Positions 20,330-32,912 of a stretch of 64,000 nt of DNA are shown here, piece by piece. The stretch's first letter is position 1. Every line of letters starts with the position of its first letter. The stretch lies in assembly GCA_017893485.1 (NCBI GenBank), contig JACEHZ010000207.1, positions 186,001-250,000 of the forward strand, read 5' to 3'. Below the pieces are notes generated by a model, which worked only from the letters and a program-made list of their open reading frames with translations, searched no databases and had not been told where the DNA came from. This stretch comes from Hemerocallis citrina (lineage: Eukaryota > Streptophyta > Magnoliopsida > Asparagales > Asphodelaceae). Both the position numbers and the translations under genes were made by a program.

Positions 20330-21695
20330 AGGAGTATGGTATAAGTCTGGAAAGGTAGTGATAAGTCCTACATCCTCTTTTCGACAATTATTAATTGAAG
20401 AACATCATGACTCACCTATAGGAGTTCACTCTGGCTATGATAGGACATTGCAAAGGATTAAGCAATCCTTTTGGTGGAAGGGAATGAAGAGTGATGTGAA
20501 AACTTATATTAAAGAATGTGACACTTGCTAAACTAGCAAATATGTTTGTCATGCACCTGCGGGACTTCTTCAGCCCATACCAATCCCTGATAGAGTATGG
20601 GAACATGCTAGTATGGGTTTTATAGAGGGATTACCTCAAAGTGCCAAATATTCAGCTATATTGGTTATAGTTGATAGGTTGAGCAAGTATTCCCATTTCT
20701 TTCCAATACATCATTCTTTCTCGGCTAAGGATGTTATAGAAATACTGATGGAGGGGGTTTTTAAGCTGTATGGTATGCCAGTTTCTATCATTTGTGATAG
20801 AGTGACTGTATTCACTAGTGCTTTGATGAGAGAATGTCTCAAGTTTCAAGGTACTCAGCTGAAATTTGCAATAGCTTACCATCCCCAATCTGATGGACAA
20901 ACAGAGGTTGTAAACAGATGCTTAGAAACCTATCTGAGATGTTTTTGCCATCACAAACCCAAGGAGTGGAGTAGGTGGTTATCTTGGGCTCAGTATTGGT
21001 ATAATACTACATGGCATGGCTCAACCAAGATGACACCTTATCAAGCTTTGTATGGGAAGCCTCCACCAACAATAATATCTTACATTCCACACACTGCAAA
21101 GAGCTTCCAAGTAGAAGAAACACTGTTGAATAGGGATGTTCATTTGCAAATTTTAAAGAATCAGCTTAGGAAAGCACAAGAGAGAATGAAGAAAGTGGCT
21201 GATAGGAGAAGGGTAGATTTGAAGTTCAACACTGGGGATTTGGTTTATCTTAAACTTCAACCAGATAGGCAAACTAGTGTTGCATCTAGAGTTGTTCAGA
21301 AGTTGTCTCCTCTCTATTATGGGTCGTATATGGTACTTGAAAGAATTGGCAAAGTCGCTTATAAGTTGGATCTACCCGAAGGTGCTAATATACACCCAGT
21401 GTTTCATATTTCTCAACTCAAAAAACATCTGGGGCCATCTGCAGCTATTCAAAGAGAAATGCCAACAAGTATTTCAAAATCTCTGTTAGAGCCAGAGAGG
21501 ATCATGGATAGAAGATCTGTGGTTAAGGGAAAGAGATTGGTATCTGTGGTCCTAATCAAGTGGAAAGATTTACCACAGGAAGACAACACTTGGGAAAGTT
21601 ATTGGGAATTGGTGAAGCGATTTCCCTCATTCGACCTTGAGGCAAGGTCTCAAAGAATGGGAGGAGGAGTTGATACACATCGAAGAGAGCTTTAG
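20330..21695 (+). pseudogene. Integrase and chromodomain of element C
   Basis: The zinc finger (HHDSPIGVHSGYDRT...CDTC) ends in a stop near 20530. The catalytic core is open from 20613. The first catalytic Asp is replaced by Gly (SMGFIEGLP for the usual SMDFIEGLP). The second Asp is present (IICDRVTVFTS) and the Glu is present (DGQTEVVN). The C-terminus carries a chromodomain (about 21487-21640; VLIKWKDLPQEDNTWESYWEL), thought to guide insertion to particular chromatin. The frame ends at 21693-21695, inside the 3' LTR. Confidence 0.85.
21656..21670 (+). promoter_or_regulatory. Polypurine tract of element C
   Basis: AATGGGAGGAGGAGT immediately before the 3' LTR, the expected plus-strand priming site. 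Confidence 0.7.
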
Positions 21696-21853
21696 TGCTG
21701 AGAATGAAGCATAGCTGGTTGTGAAGTATTGATTGAAAGATGAATGTATCCATGTATCAGTTGTGCATATCAGTCCTGATTCGCAGAGGTTTAAGTGCAT
21801 AATAACCAATAGATAATGTTTAGGGCCAGGTTTAATTAAGAGGCAATTGTAAC
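21671..21853 (+). repeat. 3' LTR of element C, left part
   Basis: Matches 16577-16764 of the 5' LTR and breaks off at GTAAC, where element B is inserted. Confidence 0.92.
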
Positions 21854-22449
21854 TGATATGGCTAAAAATGGGGTTAAATCGGAACCGTCCAAATCGGGCA
21901 CGAATCTTGAAGCCCTGGGGTAAAACGGTAATTTCACCTACCAATGGGTCTGAAGCGGGTACTGGTTCTCCTCCTCGAAGACCCACAAACCCACGAACGG
22001 ATCCACCTCAACCGGGTGCGGGTCTCAACTAGCAGCAGACCCGGTCCTGAAAGGATAGAATTAGGGTTTCTGATTAAATCCTAATCAACGGCCCTGATTC
22101 ATATCTATCCTTTCACTGGGGATTAGGGATTACATTCCTTATCTAACCACGGGGATTACATTCCTAATCTGACCCCAGCGGCGCCTATAAATACCCCCCA
22201 TCCATCTCCATTAAGATGTAATCAATCTTTTGCCAGTTTTTGCACTCTATCATAATCACTTCTGATTACTGACTTGAGCGTCGGAAGGTGCGTCGCCGGG
22301 AATAACCCCGATGTCTCGCACTTTTTGCAGGTATACGGCGGGAGTCAGCGTCAAACTCTGGCGGAACAGGTAACAGGTTTGCTATTCAAAGTTTTCCAAG
22401 AATCCACGAATACTATCTGTTTGCCCCCACACCAGATTTAGTGGTAACA
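21854..22449 (+). repeat. 5' LTR of element B (596 bp)
   Basis: TGATATGG...GTAACA. TATAAATA at 22186-22193. The block conserved across Tat LTRs is at 22266-22332. Confidence 0.95.
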
Positions 22450-22452
22450 GAT

Positions 22453-22470
22453 TGGTGCCGTCTGTGGGAA
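22453..22470 (+). promoter_or_regulatory. Primer binding site of element B
   Basis: TGGTGCCGTCTGTGGGAA, three bases after the LTR; differs from A and E only by T for C at position 4. Confidence 0.8.
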
Positions 22471-22521
22471 ACAAACGAGTGGCAGCCTCCCCTCTTCCCG
22501 TTGGTCAGATCTTATCCAGCC

Positions 22522-24240
22522 ATGCCTCCTAGGAAAGCCAGATCCAGAGGGTCCAACCGAGGACCCAACCCCGATCAGCAACAGGAAGTTCCCCCTCAAC
22601 CCGCTCAACAGCAGGGGCAACTTCTTCCTCAAGTGGAGGACCCGCTCCAACAGGACCTACCTGCTCCTCAGAATCAACAACCTTCTAAGGGCCCCAACCC
22701 GCAGAAACAACCTCACCATCCGGACCACATCTCCATCCACAACACCTCTTCGGATTCTATGGCCTCCCATAATCCCCGAGCTTCCGACCTCCGCAACACC
22801 GTCCTCAATCGGCAGAAGGATGAGAATCTTCGCTGCCGTCTGGATGAAAAGCGGGCCCGAGAGGGAGCCTCCTGCCAACACCGTCCGGATGAGCGATCTC
22901 CTCATCGCCGAGACAATAGAAGGTCCCCTATCCGAAGGGGGCAGAGAGAGTCCCCCGAGCATCACAGGAGGAGACCCCATTCCCCTGCCGGTTGGCACCA
23001 TCCTAGGAACGATGAGGCACCCATCACCCGTGCCGAGTTCCAGCAGTTTCAAGCGACCGTCCTACAAGCTCTCAATCTCCGTCCTAACACCAATGCTCCA
23101 AAGATTCCCTCTCCTCCGCCGGTCCGTAGTCCTCGCCGACGGTCCCCAACTCCTCCTCCCGCTCCTAGCAACTCCTGGCATATGCCAAGTCCTCACCGCT
23201 CCAGGAGCTACCGACGTCGTAGCCCCCGCTCTCCCTCGTATGAAGACGAGTCTAGAGGCTCGGTCGATTACCGCCGAAGGGATGACGCTGTCTACTGCCG
23301 TCTCCACGAAATAGATAGTCACTTGGGTCAGTTAGACCGAGAAGAAGAGCTTAGAGGAAGGGCCCTACGTCCTAGTAGACCTCCTTTTTCCCGAACCATA
23401 ATGGATGCACCTGTACCAATCGGCTTCATGCCTCCTCAATTCGAGACGTATTCCGGGGAGACTGACCCCGTCGATCACATCAAAAGCTTCAAGACCCTCA
23501 TGCTCATCCATCAAGCTTCCGATGCTCTGCTCTGCAAAACCTTCCCCGCAACTCTCAAGGGCCCAGCTCGAGAATGGTACTCTCGCCTTGCCCCATCCTC
23601 AATATTCTCCTTCGAGCAATTCAAGACACTCTTCGTCACCCACTTCGTGAGTAGTCGCAGAACTGAGAAGACCAGCATTTCGCTACTCTACCTCCACCAG
23701 AAGAAGAGTGAGAAGTTGAGAGACTATGTGAAAAGGTTCACAGCTGAAGCCAGGTCCATAGCATCCCTCAACCAGTCAGTCGCTGCAGCAGCATTTCAAT
23801 CCAATGTCCTCAACTCTAGCCTCCGCTCCTCCCTCACCAAGAAGCCCCCACAGAACTTCTCTGACCTCCTCCTCCGAAGTGAAAAGTATATTTGGGCCGA
23901 AGAAGCCGAGCACCGCCCCAACTTGGAGGGGTCTTCCTCCGGGTCTAAGAGAAAGGGAACAGAAGAGAAATGAGCCAAGAAGCTCCAGAAGGATAATGCC
24001 GGCCAGCACCGACCTCCCCCCAGATTCGAGAAATTTACTCCTCTCACCACCAATGTCTCCACCATTCTAATGGAAGTTGAGAAGGAAGGGATCATACCTC
24101 CTGCTCCGAGGATGAACACCCCCGCCAAGAAGAGGGATAAAGAGAAGTGGTGCCGTTATTATCGGGACCATGGGCACGACACCAATGATTGTCGGGCCTT
24201 GAAGAATGAGATAGAAGCCCTCATCCAGAGAGGCAGCTAA
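22522..24240 (+). pseudogene. Gag of element B
   Basis: ATG at 22522 (MPPRKARSRGSNRG). A basic, proline-rich N-terminal third is followed by the gag core ([33 protein letters not shown]), a TGA at 23971-23973, and beyond it the atypical zinc knuckle [14 protein letters not shown]. The frame ends with TAA at 24238-24240. Pol follows in the -1 frame at the same point as in element A. Confidence 0.88.
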
Positions 24241-24248
24241 CCAGGTTC

Positions 24249-26272
24249 ATGAGAAAGGACCGAGCCGACCTTCCTCCCCCGCCTCGGGGGGCTAATAAGC
24301 GTTCGGAACGCGATGAAACTCCCGACTTCGAAGAGGAGCGTGTCCTACACCTCATTCATGGGGGGGCAATGGGGGGCTCCTCAAACTCCTCTCGAAAGGC
24401 GTTCATTAGGGAAGTCAATTCGGTTCGTGCCACCTCTCCTCCCAAAGGCCTCGGAGTGCCCGTCACATTCTCGGACGAAGATCTTGAAGGTGTCCGCACC
24501 CCCCATTGTGACGCACTCGTCATCAACCTCCACATGGCAAACTTCAAAGTGGAGAGGATCCTAGTGAACAATGGCAGCTCCATTAACATCCTCTTCCTCG
24601 CCGCTTTTAAAGGCCTCAAACTCTTCCGAGACAGACTCAAGCCCGCCGGCTACACGCTCCATGGGTTCATGGGAGTGCCAGTGACTATTGAAGGGGTGAT
24701 CACCCTGGACGTAACCGCTGGCAAAAATCCTACTACCCGAACGGAGTCGATGGATTTTATGGTCGTGGATGTTCCTGCAGCCTACAACGTCATTTTGGGT
24801 CGGCCCGGCCTTGCTGCCCTTGAAGCCGTCCCCTCTGCCTATCACCTCAAGATGAAGTTTCCCACTCGGGCCGGAGTAGGGGAAGTAAAAGGCAATCAAG
24901 AAACGGCCCGCAAGTGCTACATGACCTCTACCCTCGGTCCGGTCCTCTCCCTAGAAATGCTGGAAATCCTCCAAGATGCTGCCCAACCGACGTCCGAGCC
25001 GGTGGATGAATTGGAGGAAGTGCTCTTCTCTGAGCAGGATCCAACCCGAAAATTCTTTGTTAGCAAGACCCTCCAATCCGCCCTATGCTCGGACATAGTC
25101 CAGTGCATCCGAAGGAACCGAGACCTCTTTGCTTGGTCAGCTGCAGACATGCCCGGAATTTCCGAAGAGCTCTTGGTCCACCACCTCAGCGTTGCTCCGG
25201 GGTCCAAACCGGTGCAACAGAAGAGGCGCAAGTTCGTCCCCAAGCGCCAGCTAGCTATAAAATAGGAGGTGGACAAGCTCTTGAAGGTCCGGTTCATACA
25301 AGAGGTGAACTATCCCGAGTGGTTGTCGAATGTAGTAATGGTGAAGAAGTCCAATGGACTTGGAGGATTTGTATCGATTTTATCGATCTCAACAAGGCTT
25401 GCCCCAAGGATCCCTTCCCTCTTCCGAGCATTGACACTCTGATTGATGCCACTTCAGGTCATGAACTCCTCAGCTTCATGGACGCCTTCTCAGGCTACAA
25501 CCAGATCCGGATGTTCCCTCCGGACATCTCGAAGACCTCATTCGTGACCGACCAGGGCCTCTACTGCTACAGGATTATACCCTTCGGTTTGAAGAATGCA
25601 GGCGCAACATATCAACGCCTCGTCAACAAGATTTTCCAAGCTCAAATCGGCCGGAATATGGAGGTGTATGTTGACGAAATGCTCGTAAAAAGCATCCGAG
25701 GAGCCGATCATGTGACTGACCTACAGGAGGCGTTTGATGTTCTGAGAAAGCACAACATGAGACTCAATCCGAACAAGTGTGCGTTCGGTGTCTCGTCAGT
25801 AAAGTTCCTCGGCTTCATGGTCAGCCAACGAGGGATTGAAGCTAACCCTGAGAAAATCAAGGCCATATTAGACATGGCCCCTCCCAAGAATGTTAAGAAA
25901 GTTCAGAGGCTAACAGGCTGCCTAGCCGCCATAGGGCGTTTTCTCTCGAAGTCTGGGGAGAAATGCCTCCCCTTCTTCAAGGCCCTCAGGGGGGCTAAAG
26001 GTTTCGAATGGGGTCAGCAACAGCAGGAATCGTTCGACCAGCTCAAGGCTTACCTCGTCAACCCTCCTCTCCTCAGCAAACCCATTCCTGGTGAACCCTT
26101 CTACCTCTACCTGGCAGCCTCCGAGCAGACCCTTAGTGCCGTTTTAGTAAGGGAAGAAGACCGGGCTCAAAAGCCCATCTACTATGTGAGCAAAGTGTTT
26201 CAGGATGCCGAGCTCCGCTACCTGAGGATAGAAAAGATGGCTTATGCCCTGGTGATGGCCGCGAGAAAGCTT
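24249..26272 (+). pseudogene. Protease, reverse transcriptase and start of RNase H (element B)
   Basis: The protease site reads VNNGSS where elements A and E have VDNGSS, so the catalytic Asp is Asn. A TAG at 25263 and a one-base loss near 25356 break the reverse transcriptase. Its active site reads YVDE instead of YVDD. The first RNase H begins as usual and is cut within AARKL by element D at 26272. The same protein segment resumes at 36227-36231 (the duplicated AGCTT) with PYFQSHSVVVLTDQ. Confidence 0.9.
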
Positions 26273-27685
26273 TGTTGGATCCTGTAGGCTAAGCAACAAA
26301 CACTAGAGGGGGGGTGAATAGTGTTTATAATAATAAATTGCGGAATAAGAAATTTCTCTCGGCACAGTCGACTTAGTGGGGAATCAGTCGACTGATATAG
26401 CCAAAATAAAATAAATTTAACCTCTCGAAACAGTCGACTGATAGATAATGCAGGCGACTGATGAGACAAAGAGAATAACTAATACGAGACTGATCAGTCG
26501 ACTGATACGAAGCTGAGTCGACTGGCCAGACAAGTTTTGCAGAGTTTAATTGACCAAAAGTAAATACAATCACAAGATAACCAATCACAGAGTACACAAG
26601 ATGTATCCTGGTTCGGTCCTCCCGACCTACATCCAGTCCCCAAGCAACCCACTTGAGATTTCCACTATTCTTGAAAAAAATACAAGAATACCCTACGGCG
26701 TTACGACAACAACCTTGTCTAACCCGTAGTCCTTTCTCTCAACCAGAAAAAGCAGACCCACTCTACAACCTAGAGTGAAACGACACCGACTCTACAACCA
26801 AGAGTCACAAGACACTCTCCAACCGAGAGCAAGAGTACAAGAGGAATTTTACAATCAACCTATAGCCTTGTTGTTGTATGTGTTGATGCACGTGGCTAAA
26901 AGAATAGGTTGACTTCTATACTCAGTCCAAAGCGAATTCAATGCTATACTGGACTGAATGTAGAGAACCAAAGTGTGTGAACTTGAAAGCTTTGTTCTTT
27001 ACAGAAAATCACTTAATTTGTTTTTCTCAAGAGTGCTTGAATGTATATTAGAAAGTCAAGTGAAGTTTTCTGTTTGAGAAGAGACTCTATATAAAGAGTT
27101 TTGATCTTCTGAATGTTGGAAAGCAGTTACATAACTGTCAACCAACGAATCAGACCGTTTAAGTTTGAAAAAAAAAATTCGTTTTTGAAAAACAGAAAAC
27201 GGTCAAAAACTCTTGAACAGTCGACTGGGTTGCCATATGAGTCGACTGATCAGAGTTTGAATAATTTTAAACAGTTTTGTACTAGGCAGTCGACTGGCAA
27301 GAGCTTAAGTCGACTGGTACTTAAATGTTAAAATTCTTCAAACTGTTTTGACTTATTTTTGGGGGTTTTAAGAGACACACATGATGAGATTTTGAGTATG
27401 TGTGTGTGTGTGTGTGTTGACAAGGCTTTACATCATACTAAGACTCAACAAAAAATAAAATACAATATTTATAAAACATTTGAGCTTGGAGTCTTGAGTC
27501 TTGAGTCTTGAGTCTTGAGTTGAAACTTGATCCTTGTCTTCTTCATCTGTATCTGTTTGAGCTTGTCTGTTTGTTCAGCTAGAATTGTCTTTAGTCTCTG
27601 TCTTTAGTATCTTCATTGCAATGTTAGCTGTAAAATATAAACACATGATGCACTGTGTTGTGATCATCAAAATCCAGAATCAACA
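26273..27685 (-). repeat. 3' LTR of element D (1413 bp)
   Basis: TGTTGGATCC...AATCAACA on the plus strand. It holds about nine GTCGAC-centred palindromes, a GT microsatellite near 27397, and four tandem TCTTGAG units near 27490. Confidence 0.95.
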
Positions 27686-27700
27686 TTCTCCCCCTTTTTG
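27686..27700 (-). promoter_or_regulatory. Polypurine tract of element D
   Basis: Minus strand CAAAAAGGGGGAGAA abutting the 3' LTR. A second similar purine block (ACAAAGGGGGAGA on the minus strand) lies inside at about 28091-28103. Confidence 0.85.
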
Positions 27701-28220
27701 ATGATGACAACACAATAGCTGATAATAGTTTATAAACAGTCATACAAGCATAGATTTTAAACACTCCTCCTGTTAAAAGCACAATATGCATACACACCAC
27801 TGATATACACAATATGAAAAAAAAAAAAAAAAAAAAAATCAGATATACAGACTGTATCAACAAAATACAGTCGACTGGAGAATAGAGCAGCTGACTGAAC
27901 AGAACCTGCATACATTATTTCATAGATGCATTTTTCATAGCTGTAGTAGCATCAGTCGACTATATTCTTGGTTAAGTCGACGGACCAGAGAAGTAATACT
28001 GAACATGTGTCTCACAAATAAAGCATAGATCACAGAAATTACTGATAATATAACACAAAAATACAGAAACAACTACTTAACACAGAGAAACTATCTCTCC
28101 CCCTTTGTAATCATCAAAAACCATAAGATAACAAGATAATGCATTAAAAGAAAAAAGTTTAATACATAAAAAGGAAGTCCAGTGGAAAAAACAGATACAT
28201 AAAAAGTACGAAAAAAATCT
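27701..28220. other. Non-coding 3' region of element D
   Basis: Contains a run of about 22-24 A near 27817, several GTCGAC palindromes (27869, 27955, 27976) and the second polypurine-like block. No gene. Confidence 0.6.
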
Positions 28221-29345
28221 TCAATCATCATCTTCGTCAGAATCTTCATCTTCATCTTGAGAAGGAGTAGGAAATTGATTAGTGAAGAGATGAGTGAGAT
28301 GGGCTACCTCAGAACCAACTTGGTTTATTTGGGAACCAAGAGAGGAAAGATATCGATCGACTTGGACTGAATGATTAATGAGATAAGACACACAGTCATA
28401 CATGGTTCTTGGATCATCATAATTGGCTTGAGGGAGAGGTGGATCATCAGAAGTAGAAGGCGGAGGAGCTCTAGGTCTAGAAGTTGAACCTAAAGGAGCT
28501 TGGGACATAGGAGGAGATCTAGGGGGTGATTGGGGAGGGGTATCAAGAAGTTTCATTCGTGCCAAACTAGCACGATCGAAACACTCATATCTAGAGACAA
28601 CATGTGTCTCAGACTCAAGATCAACTTTATAAGCAACAAAGATTCTAGTGAGAAGACCACCAAAGGGTAAAAAGTGAGTATGATCTTGATTGAGTTTTGA
28701 AAAGATGACATGACCCCAATTAACAGCTATTCTACCAAAAATTGCATATATCGCTTTTTGTAACTCAGTAGAATATTGGTCATAACTACCCTTTTTAGGA
28801 AGGATGTTATAGGCTAATATTCTACCAACAAGCATAGCAATTGGTTGTAGATTTTTGCTTGTCATTGGTAGTCGAGAATTGGGTAAAAGGATTCTAGACA
28901 AAATAGAGGGATTATCTAACACAATGTCATCAAGAGGTGATCCGACATCATCAATACCCAAAATTTCATTAATCCTAGTCGGTGTGAGTTGCATTCTAAT
29001 ATTTTTCACCGATGACCGGATTAGGACTTCCCCATTCGGTCTTTGCACAATTCTCATATTTGTATAAAACAAATATATGAGTTGGGGATAGTAATTGGGT
29101 TGGTTAGATAATGATAAAAAGTCATAAAGACTACAATTTTGGAAAAGGGGAATGAGGTTAAAACGATCTAAATCATTGAAATTGACAAATCTTCCGGGGA
29201 AGATTTGAATAGTGCAAAATAAGTACCATCGATCAAGAAGATCGGGGCTCAAAAGGTATTGAGTGTACTCTTGTGTAGAGGAAGAACCCTCATGAGATCT
29301 TTTCGATCGTTTTGGAGCCATTAGGGTTTTGAAAAAAGGAAACAA
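28221..29345 (-). CDS. Third open frame of element D, 374 aa, function unknown
   Basis: Intact between the end of pol and the 3' LTR; the likely start is the second Met (MAPKRSKRSHEGSS). The N-terminus is basic. The body (about residues 28-260) resembles the plant transposon protein domain seen in Athila- and Sirevirus-type elements (FVNFNDLDRF, RINEILGIDD, LPFGGLLTRIF). A proline/serine-rich linker follows (about 265-300), and the C-terminus is highly acidic (DEDEDSDEDDD). I see no signal peptide or transmembrane helix, so an envelope role is not supported. An intact frame in a young element suggests recent selection. Confidence 0.75.
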   Translation of the reverse strand: MFPFFKTLMAPKRSKRSHEGSSSTQEYTQYLLSPDLLDRWYLFCTIQIFPGRFVNFNDLDRFNLIPLFQNCSLYDFLSLSNQPNYYPQLIYLFYTNMRIVQRPNGEVLIRSSVKNIRMQLTPTRINEILGIDDVGSPLDDIVLDNPSILSRILLPNSRLPMTSKNLQPIAMLVGRILAYNILPKKGSYDQYSTELQKAIYAIFGRIAVNWGHVIFSKLNQDHTHFLPFGGLLTRIFVAYKVDLESETHVVSRYECFDRASLARMKLLDTPPQSPPRSPPMSQAPLGSTSRPRAPPPSTSDDPPLPQANYDDPRTMYDCVSYLINHSVQVDRYLSSLGSQINQVGSEVAHLTHLFTNQFPTPSQDEDEDSDEDDD

Positions 29346-29792
29346 GAAGAGGAAAAGTTACCAAAATTGAAGAGAGATAGATACAAAACAGCAGTCGACT
29401 TGGCGGATTGGAGCTTCTTCTTCTTCTTCTTGCCTTAGGGTTTCCAAATTGGGGGTAAAAGTGAAAGAGAGTGGCTGTTAAGATGTAGTTTTAACTGAGA
29501 ATAGACGGCTCAGATTCAATGTAAAGATATCAACGGCTGAGATCCTAAGTCACGGGTGAGGAATCAAAGGGTTTTATCTCAAAATTTTGATGAAGACTTG
29601 CTGAAGATAGTTTATCTCGCGACAGTCGACTGGTAGAAGTTGATCAGTCGACTGAGTCGGGAGAGCATAAAACAGATATATCTATGAATCAGTCGACTGG
29701 TTTATGAACCAGGCGACTGGTTAGATGTATATGTTTATAAGGTAGTTCAGTCGACTTATACAAAAAAATAGTCGACTTGACCGAAGCCATCT
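29346..29792. other. Spacer between the third frame and pol of element D
   Basis: No gene. Seven GTCGAC- or GGCGAC-centred palindrome copies lie at roughly 29392-29778. Confidence 0.6.
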
Positions 29793-32700
29793 TCAACAAA
29801 TATCGATAAAATCACAAATTCCAAGTTCTCTTCTTAACTTAATGAAAGTATCTTCTTTAAGGGGCTTGGTAAATATATCTGCTACTTGTTTATCAGTAGA
29901 GATAAAGTCTAAAGATATATCTCCTTTTAAAACATGATCACGTAGAAAATGATGTCGAATATCAATATGTTTCGTACGTGAATGTTGAATCGGATTTTTC
30001 GATAGATTAATTACACTGGTATTATCACACATAATTGAGGGTTTCTCAAATGAAATACCATAATCTAATAGGGTTTGTTTCATCCACAAAATTTGTGCAC
30101 ATGCCAAACTTGCAGCGATATATTCAGCTTCTGTGGTTGATAGGGATACGGAGTTTTGCTTTTTACTGCACCAAGATACTAGGGAATGTCCCAAAAAATG
30201 ACATGTACCACTAGTACTCTTGCGATCAGTTTTACTTCCAGCAAAATCGGCATCGCTATAAGACAAAAGTTGAAAGTTATCGGTGCGTGGATAAAATAAA
30301 CCATATTCAGATGTGCCCTTAATATATCTTAAAATTCGTTTCACTGCTTTTAAATGAGATTCTTTAGGACTAGATTGATATCTAGCACATAAACATACGC
30401 TGAACATAATATCTGGTCTACTAGCAGTAATATATAAGAGTGAACCGATCATACCTCGATAGAGTTTTTGATCAACACTCTTACCTAATAAATCTTTGTC
30501 AAGAGTAGTAGTAGTTGCCATAGGTGTGGATTTACTACTAGTATTATCCATGTGAAAACGTTTGAGTAATTCCTTTGCATATTTGCCTTGATTGATAAAT
30601 ATGCCAGTTGAAGATTGTTTAATTTGCAATCCAAGGAAATAATTGAGTTCACCCATGTGACTCATCTCAAATTCATTTTTCATGGTATTAGCAAATTCTT
30701 GACATAGATTATTATTAGTAGAACCAAAAATTATATCATCAACATATATTTGTATGATTAAAATATCATCCTTAACTCTTTTGATAAACAAAGTAGTGTC
30801 TACTTTACCTATTTCAAATCCTGTTTCTAAAAGAAAAGTTTTCAGACGATCATACCAAGCACGAGGTGCTTGTTTAAGACCGTATAAAGCCTTTTTCAAT
30901 TTATAAACATGATTTGGAAATTGTTCATGTTCAAAACCTGGTGGTTGTTTAACATAAACATTTTCCTTAATAAACCCATTAAGAAAGGCACTTTTCACAT
31001 CCATTTGATAAAGTATAAAATTCATAAAACAAGCAAAAGATAATAGAATACGAATAGACTCTAGTCTAGCAACAGGAGCATATGTTTCATCAAAATCTAT
31101 ACCTTCTTCTTGATTATATCCTTGGGCAACTAATCTAGCCTTGTTCCTTACAACCTGTCCTGATTCATCTAACTTATTCTTGAATACCCATTTGGTACCA
31201 ATGATAGTCTGATCAGGAGGTCTAGGAACTAAATCCCATACATCATTCCTTATAAATTGGTTTAGTTCATCTTGCATGGCATTCATCCAATATTCATTCT
31301 CACAAGCTTCTTGTATATTTTTCGGTTCAAAATCCGACAAGAATGCTGTATGAGAAATCATATTAATATGTGAACGTGTCTGAATACCATGGGAGATGTC
31401 ACCAATTATTAAGTCATGAGGATGATCTTTAACTTCAACAAATGATTTTGGTAAAGTTGAAGATATCTCAATCGGATCAGTCGACTTGACTTGTTCTTCA
31501 GTCGACTGTTTTAAGTCAGTCGACTTGGAGACTTTATCAGTCGACTTATCAGATAGATTAGTTTGCTCTAGGGATGTAATCACATTATCTAAAGGTGATA
31601 AATCAGTTTCATCATCCTTATTTAATGTTGATGAAGGTAAGGATTCATCGAATGTAACATGCATTGATTCTTCAATAGTCATAGTAGACTTATTGTAAAT
31701 TCTATATGCTTTACTCCTATTTGAGTATCCTAAAAAGATACCCTCATTAGATCTAGGATCAAATTTGTCTAAATTATCTTTTGTGTTTAGAATAAAACAC
31801 TTACAACCAAATGTTTTAAAGTAAGAAACTTTAGGAATTTTATTAAAAAATAGTTCGTAACAAGTCTTCTTTAGTTTTGGTCTTAGAAGAATTCTATTCA
31901 AAACATAACAAGCTGTAGCAACAGCTTCAGCCCAAAAATGCTTTGGTAGATTGCTTTCAACAAGCATAGTACGTGCGCATTCTTGCAAAGTCCTATTCTT
32001 TCTTTCAACCACACCATTTTGTGGTGAAGCTCTAGGAAATGCAAATGAATGTGTTATACCATTCTTGTTGCAATATTCTGTAAATGTTTCATTTTCAAAT
32101 TCTCCACCATGATCACTTCTAATAGTGACTATGGTTAGAGATCTTTGATTTTGAACACGTTTACAAAAATGTGCAAATTCTTCAAAAGCATCATTTTTAT
32201 GTTTTAAAAAGAATGTCCAAGTGAATCTTGAAAAATCATCTACTAAAACAAACACATATCTACTTTTATTTAAAGAAGCAACTCTAGTAGGACCAAATAA
32301 ATCCATATGAATTAATTCCAGTGGCCTACTTGTAGAGATTACATCTTTTGTTTTAAAAGTGGATTTGATTTGTTTTCCTAGTTGACATGCATCACATAAC
32401 TTATCCTTTTTAAAGGATAATTTTGGCAGTCCTTTAACTAGGTTATATTTAGATAATTTTGAGAGATTTTTCATGTTCACATGTCCGAATCTTCTATGCC
32501 ATAACCAAGATTCATTGTTAGAGGCTATCAAACAAAAATCATTTGAAAAATCAATTGCATTCAAACATAATTCATAAATATTGTTTTTGCGAAAACCTTG
32601 AAAAACAACATTTTCCATAGTAGAATCATAAATTAAGCATGCATCTTTTTCAAAAACTATTTTATAACCTTTATCACACAATTGACTAATACTTAAGAGA

Positions 32701-32912
32701 TTATGCTTTAAACCATTAACTAAAAGCACATTTTCTATAATAGGATTAGATATTTTACCGACCATGCCAATACCGATGACTTTGCCTTTGTTGTTATCCC
32801 CAAAGGTGACGGTTCCTCCATCTATATTTTGAATGGTAGATAGTAAGTTGGCATGCCCTGTCATGTGTTTTGAACATCCGCTGTCTAATATCCAGCGTTC
32901 TTTCTTGAGTAC
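29793..32912 (-). CDS. Pol of element D: protease, integrase, reverse transcriptase, RNase H
   Basis: Open for 1,039 codons after a TAG at 32913-32915. The protease site is [10 protein letters not shown] at the very start, so the protease N-terminus lies upstream of the stop. The integrase has its HHCC finger (WHRRFGHVN...CDACQLGK) and D,D-E core ([25 protein letters not shown]). A linker is rich in KSTD, encoded by the GTCGAC motif. The reverse transcriptase has [11 protein letters not shown] and YVDDIIFGS. The RNase H has [17 protein letters not shown] and ends with [11 protein letters not shown]. All catalytic residues are present. Confidence 0.92.
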   Translation of the reverse strand, partial: VLKKERWILDSGCSKHMTGHANLLSTIQNIDGGTVTFGDNNKGKVIGIGMVGKISNPIIENVLLVNGLKHNLLSISQLCDKGYKIVFEKDACLIYDSTMENVVFQGFRKNNIYELCLNAIDFSNDFCLIASNNESWLWHRRFGHVNMKNLSKLSKYNLVKGLPKLSFKKDKLCDACQLGKQIKSTFKTKDVISTSRPLELIHMDLFGPTRVASLNKSRYVFVLVDDFSRFTWTFFLKHKNDAFEEFAHFCKRVQNQRSLTIVTIRSDHGGEFENETFTEYCNKNGITHSFAFPRASPQNGVVERKNRTLQECARTMLVESNLPKHFWAEAVATACYVLNRILLRPKLKKTCYELFFNKIPKVSYFKTFGCKCFILNTKDNLDKFDPRSNEGIFLGYSNRSKAYRIYNKSTMTIEESMHVTFDESLPSSTLNKDDETDLSPLDNVITSLEQTNLSDKSTDKVSKSTDLKQSTEEQVKSTDPIEISSTLPKSFVEVKDHPHDLIIGDISHGIQTRSHINMISHTAFLSDFEPKNIQEACENEYWMNAMQDELNQFIRNDVWDLVPRPPDQTIIGTKWVFKNKLDESGQVVRNKARLVAQGYNQEEGIDFDETYAPVARLESIRILLSFACFMNFILYQMDVKSAFLNGFIKENVYVKQPPGFEHEQFPNHVYKLKKALYGLKQAPRAWYDRLKTFLLETGFEIGKVDTTLFIKRVKDDILIIQIYVDDIIFGSTNNNLCQEFANTMKNEFEMSHMGELNYFLGLQIKQSSTGIFINQGKYAKELLKRFHMDNTSSKSTPMATTTTLDKDLLGKSVDQKLYRGMIGSLLYITASRPDIMFSVCLCARYQSSPKESHLKAVKRILRYIKGTSEYGLFYPRTDNFQLLSYSDADFAGSKTDRKSTSGTCHFLGHSLVSWCSKKQNSVSLSTTEAEYIAASLACAQILWMKQTLLDYGISFEKPSIMCDNTSVINLSKNPIQHSRTKHIDIRHHFLRDHVLKGDISLDFISTDKQVADIFTKPLKEDTFIKLRRELGICDFIDIC

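Noticed and set aside
27397..27418. GT microsatellite as a functional signal
   Set aside because: A simple repeat of equal length in both LTR copies of D; nothing beyond a microsatellite can be supported.
28221..29345. Retroviral envelope gene in element D
   Set aside because: No signal peptide, no transmembrane helix and no fusion-peptide-like segment are visible; the tail is strongly acidic.
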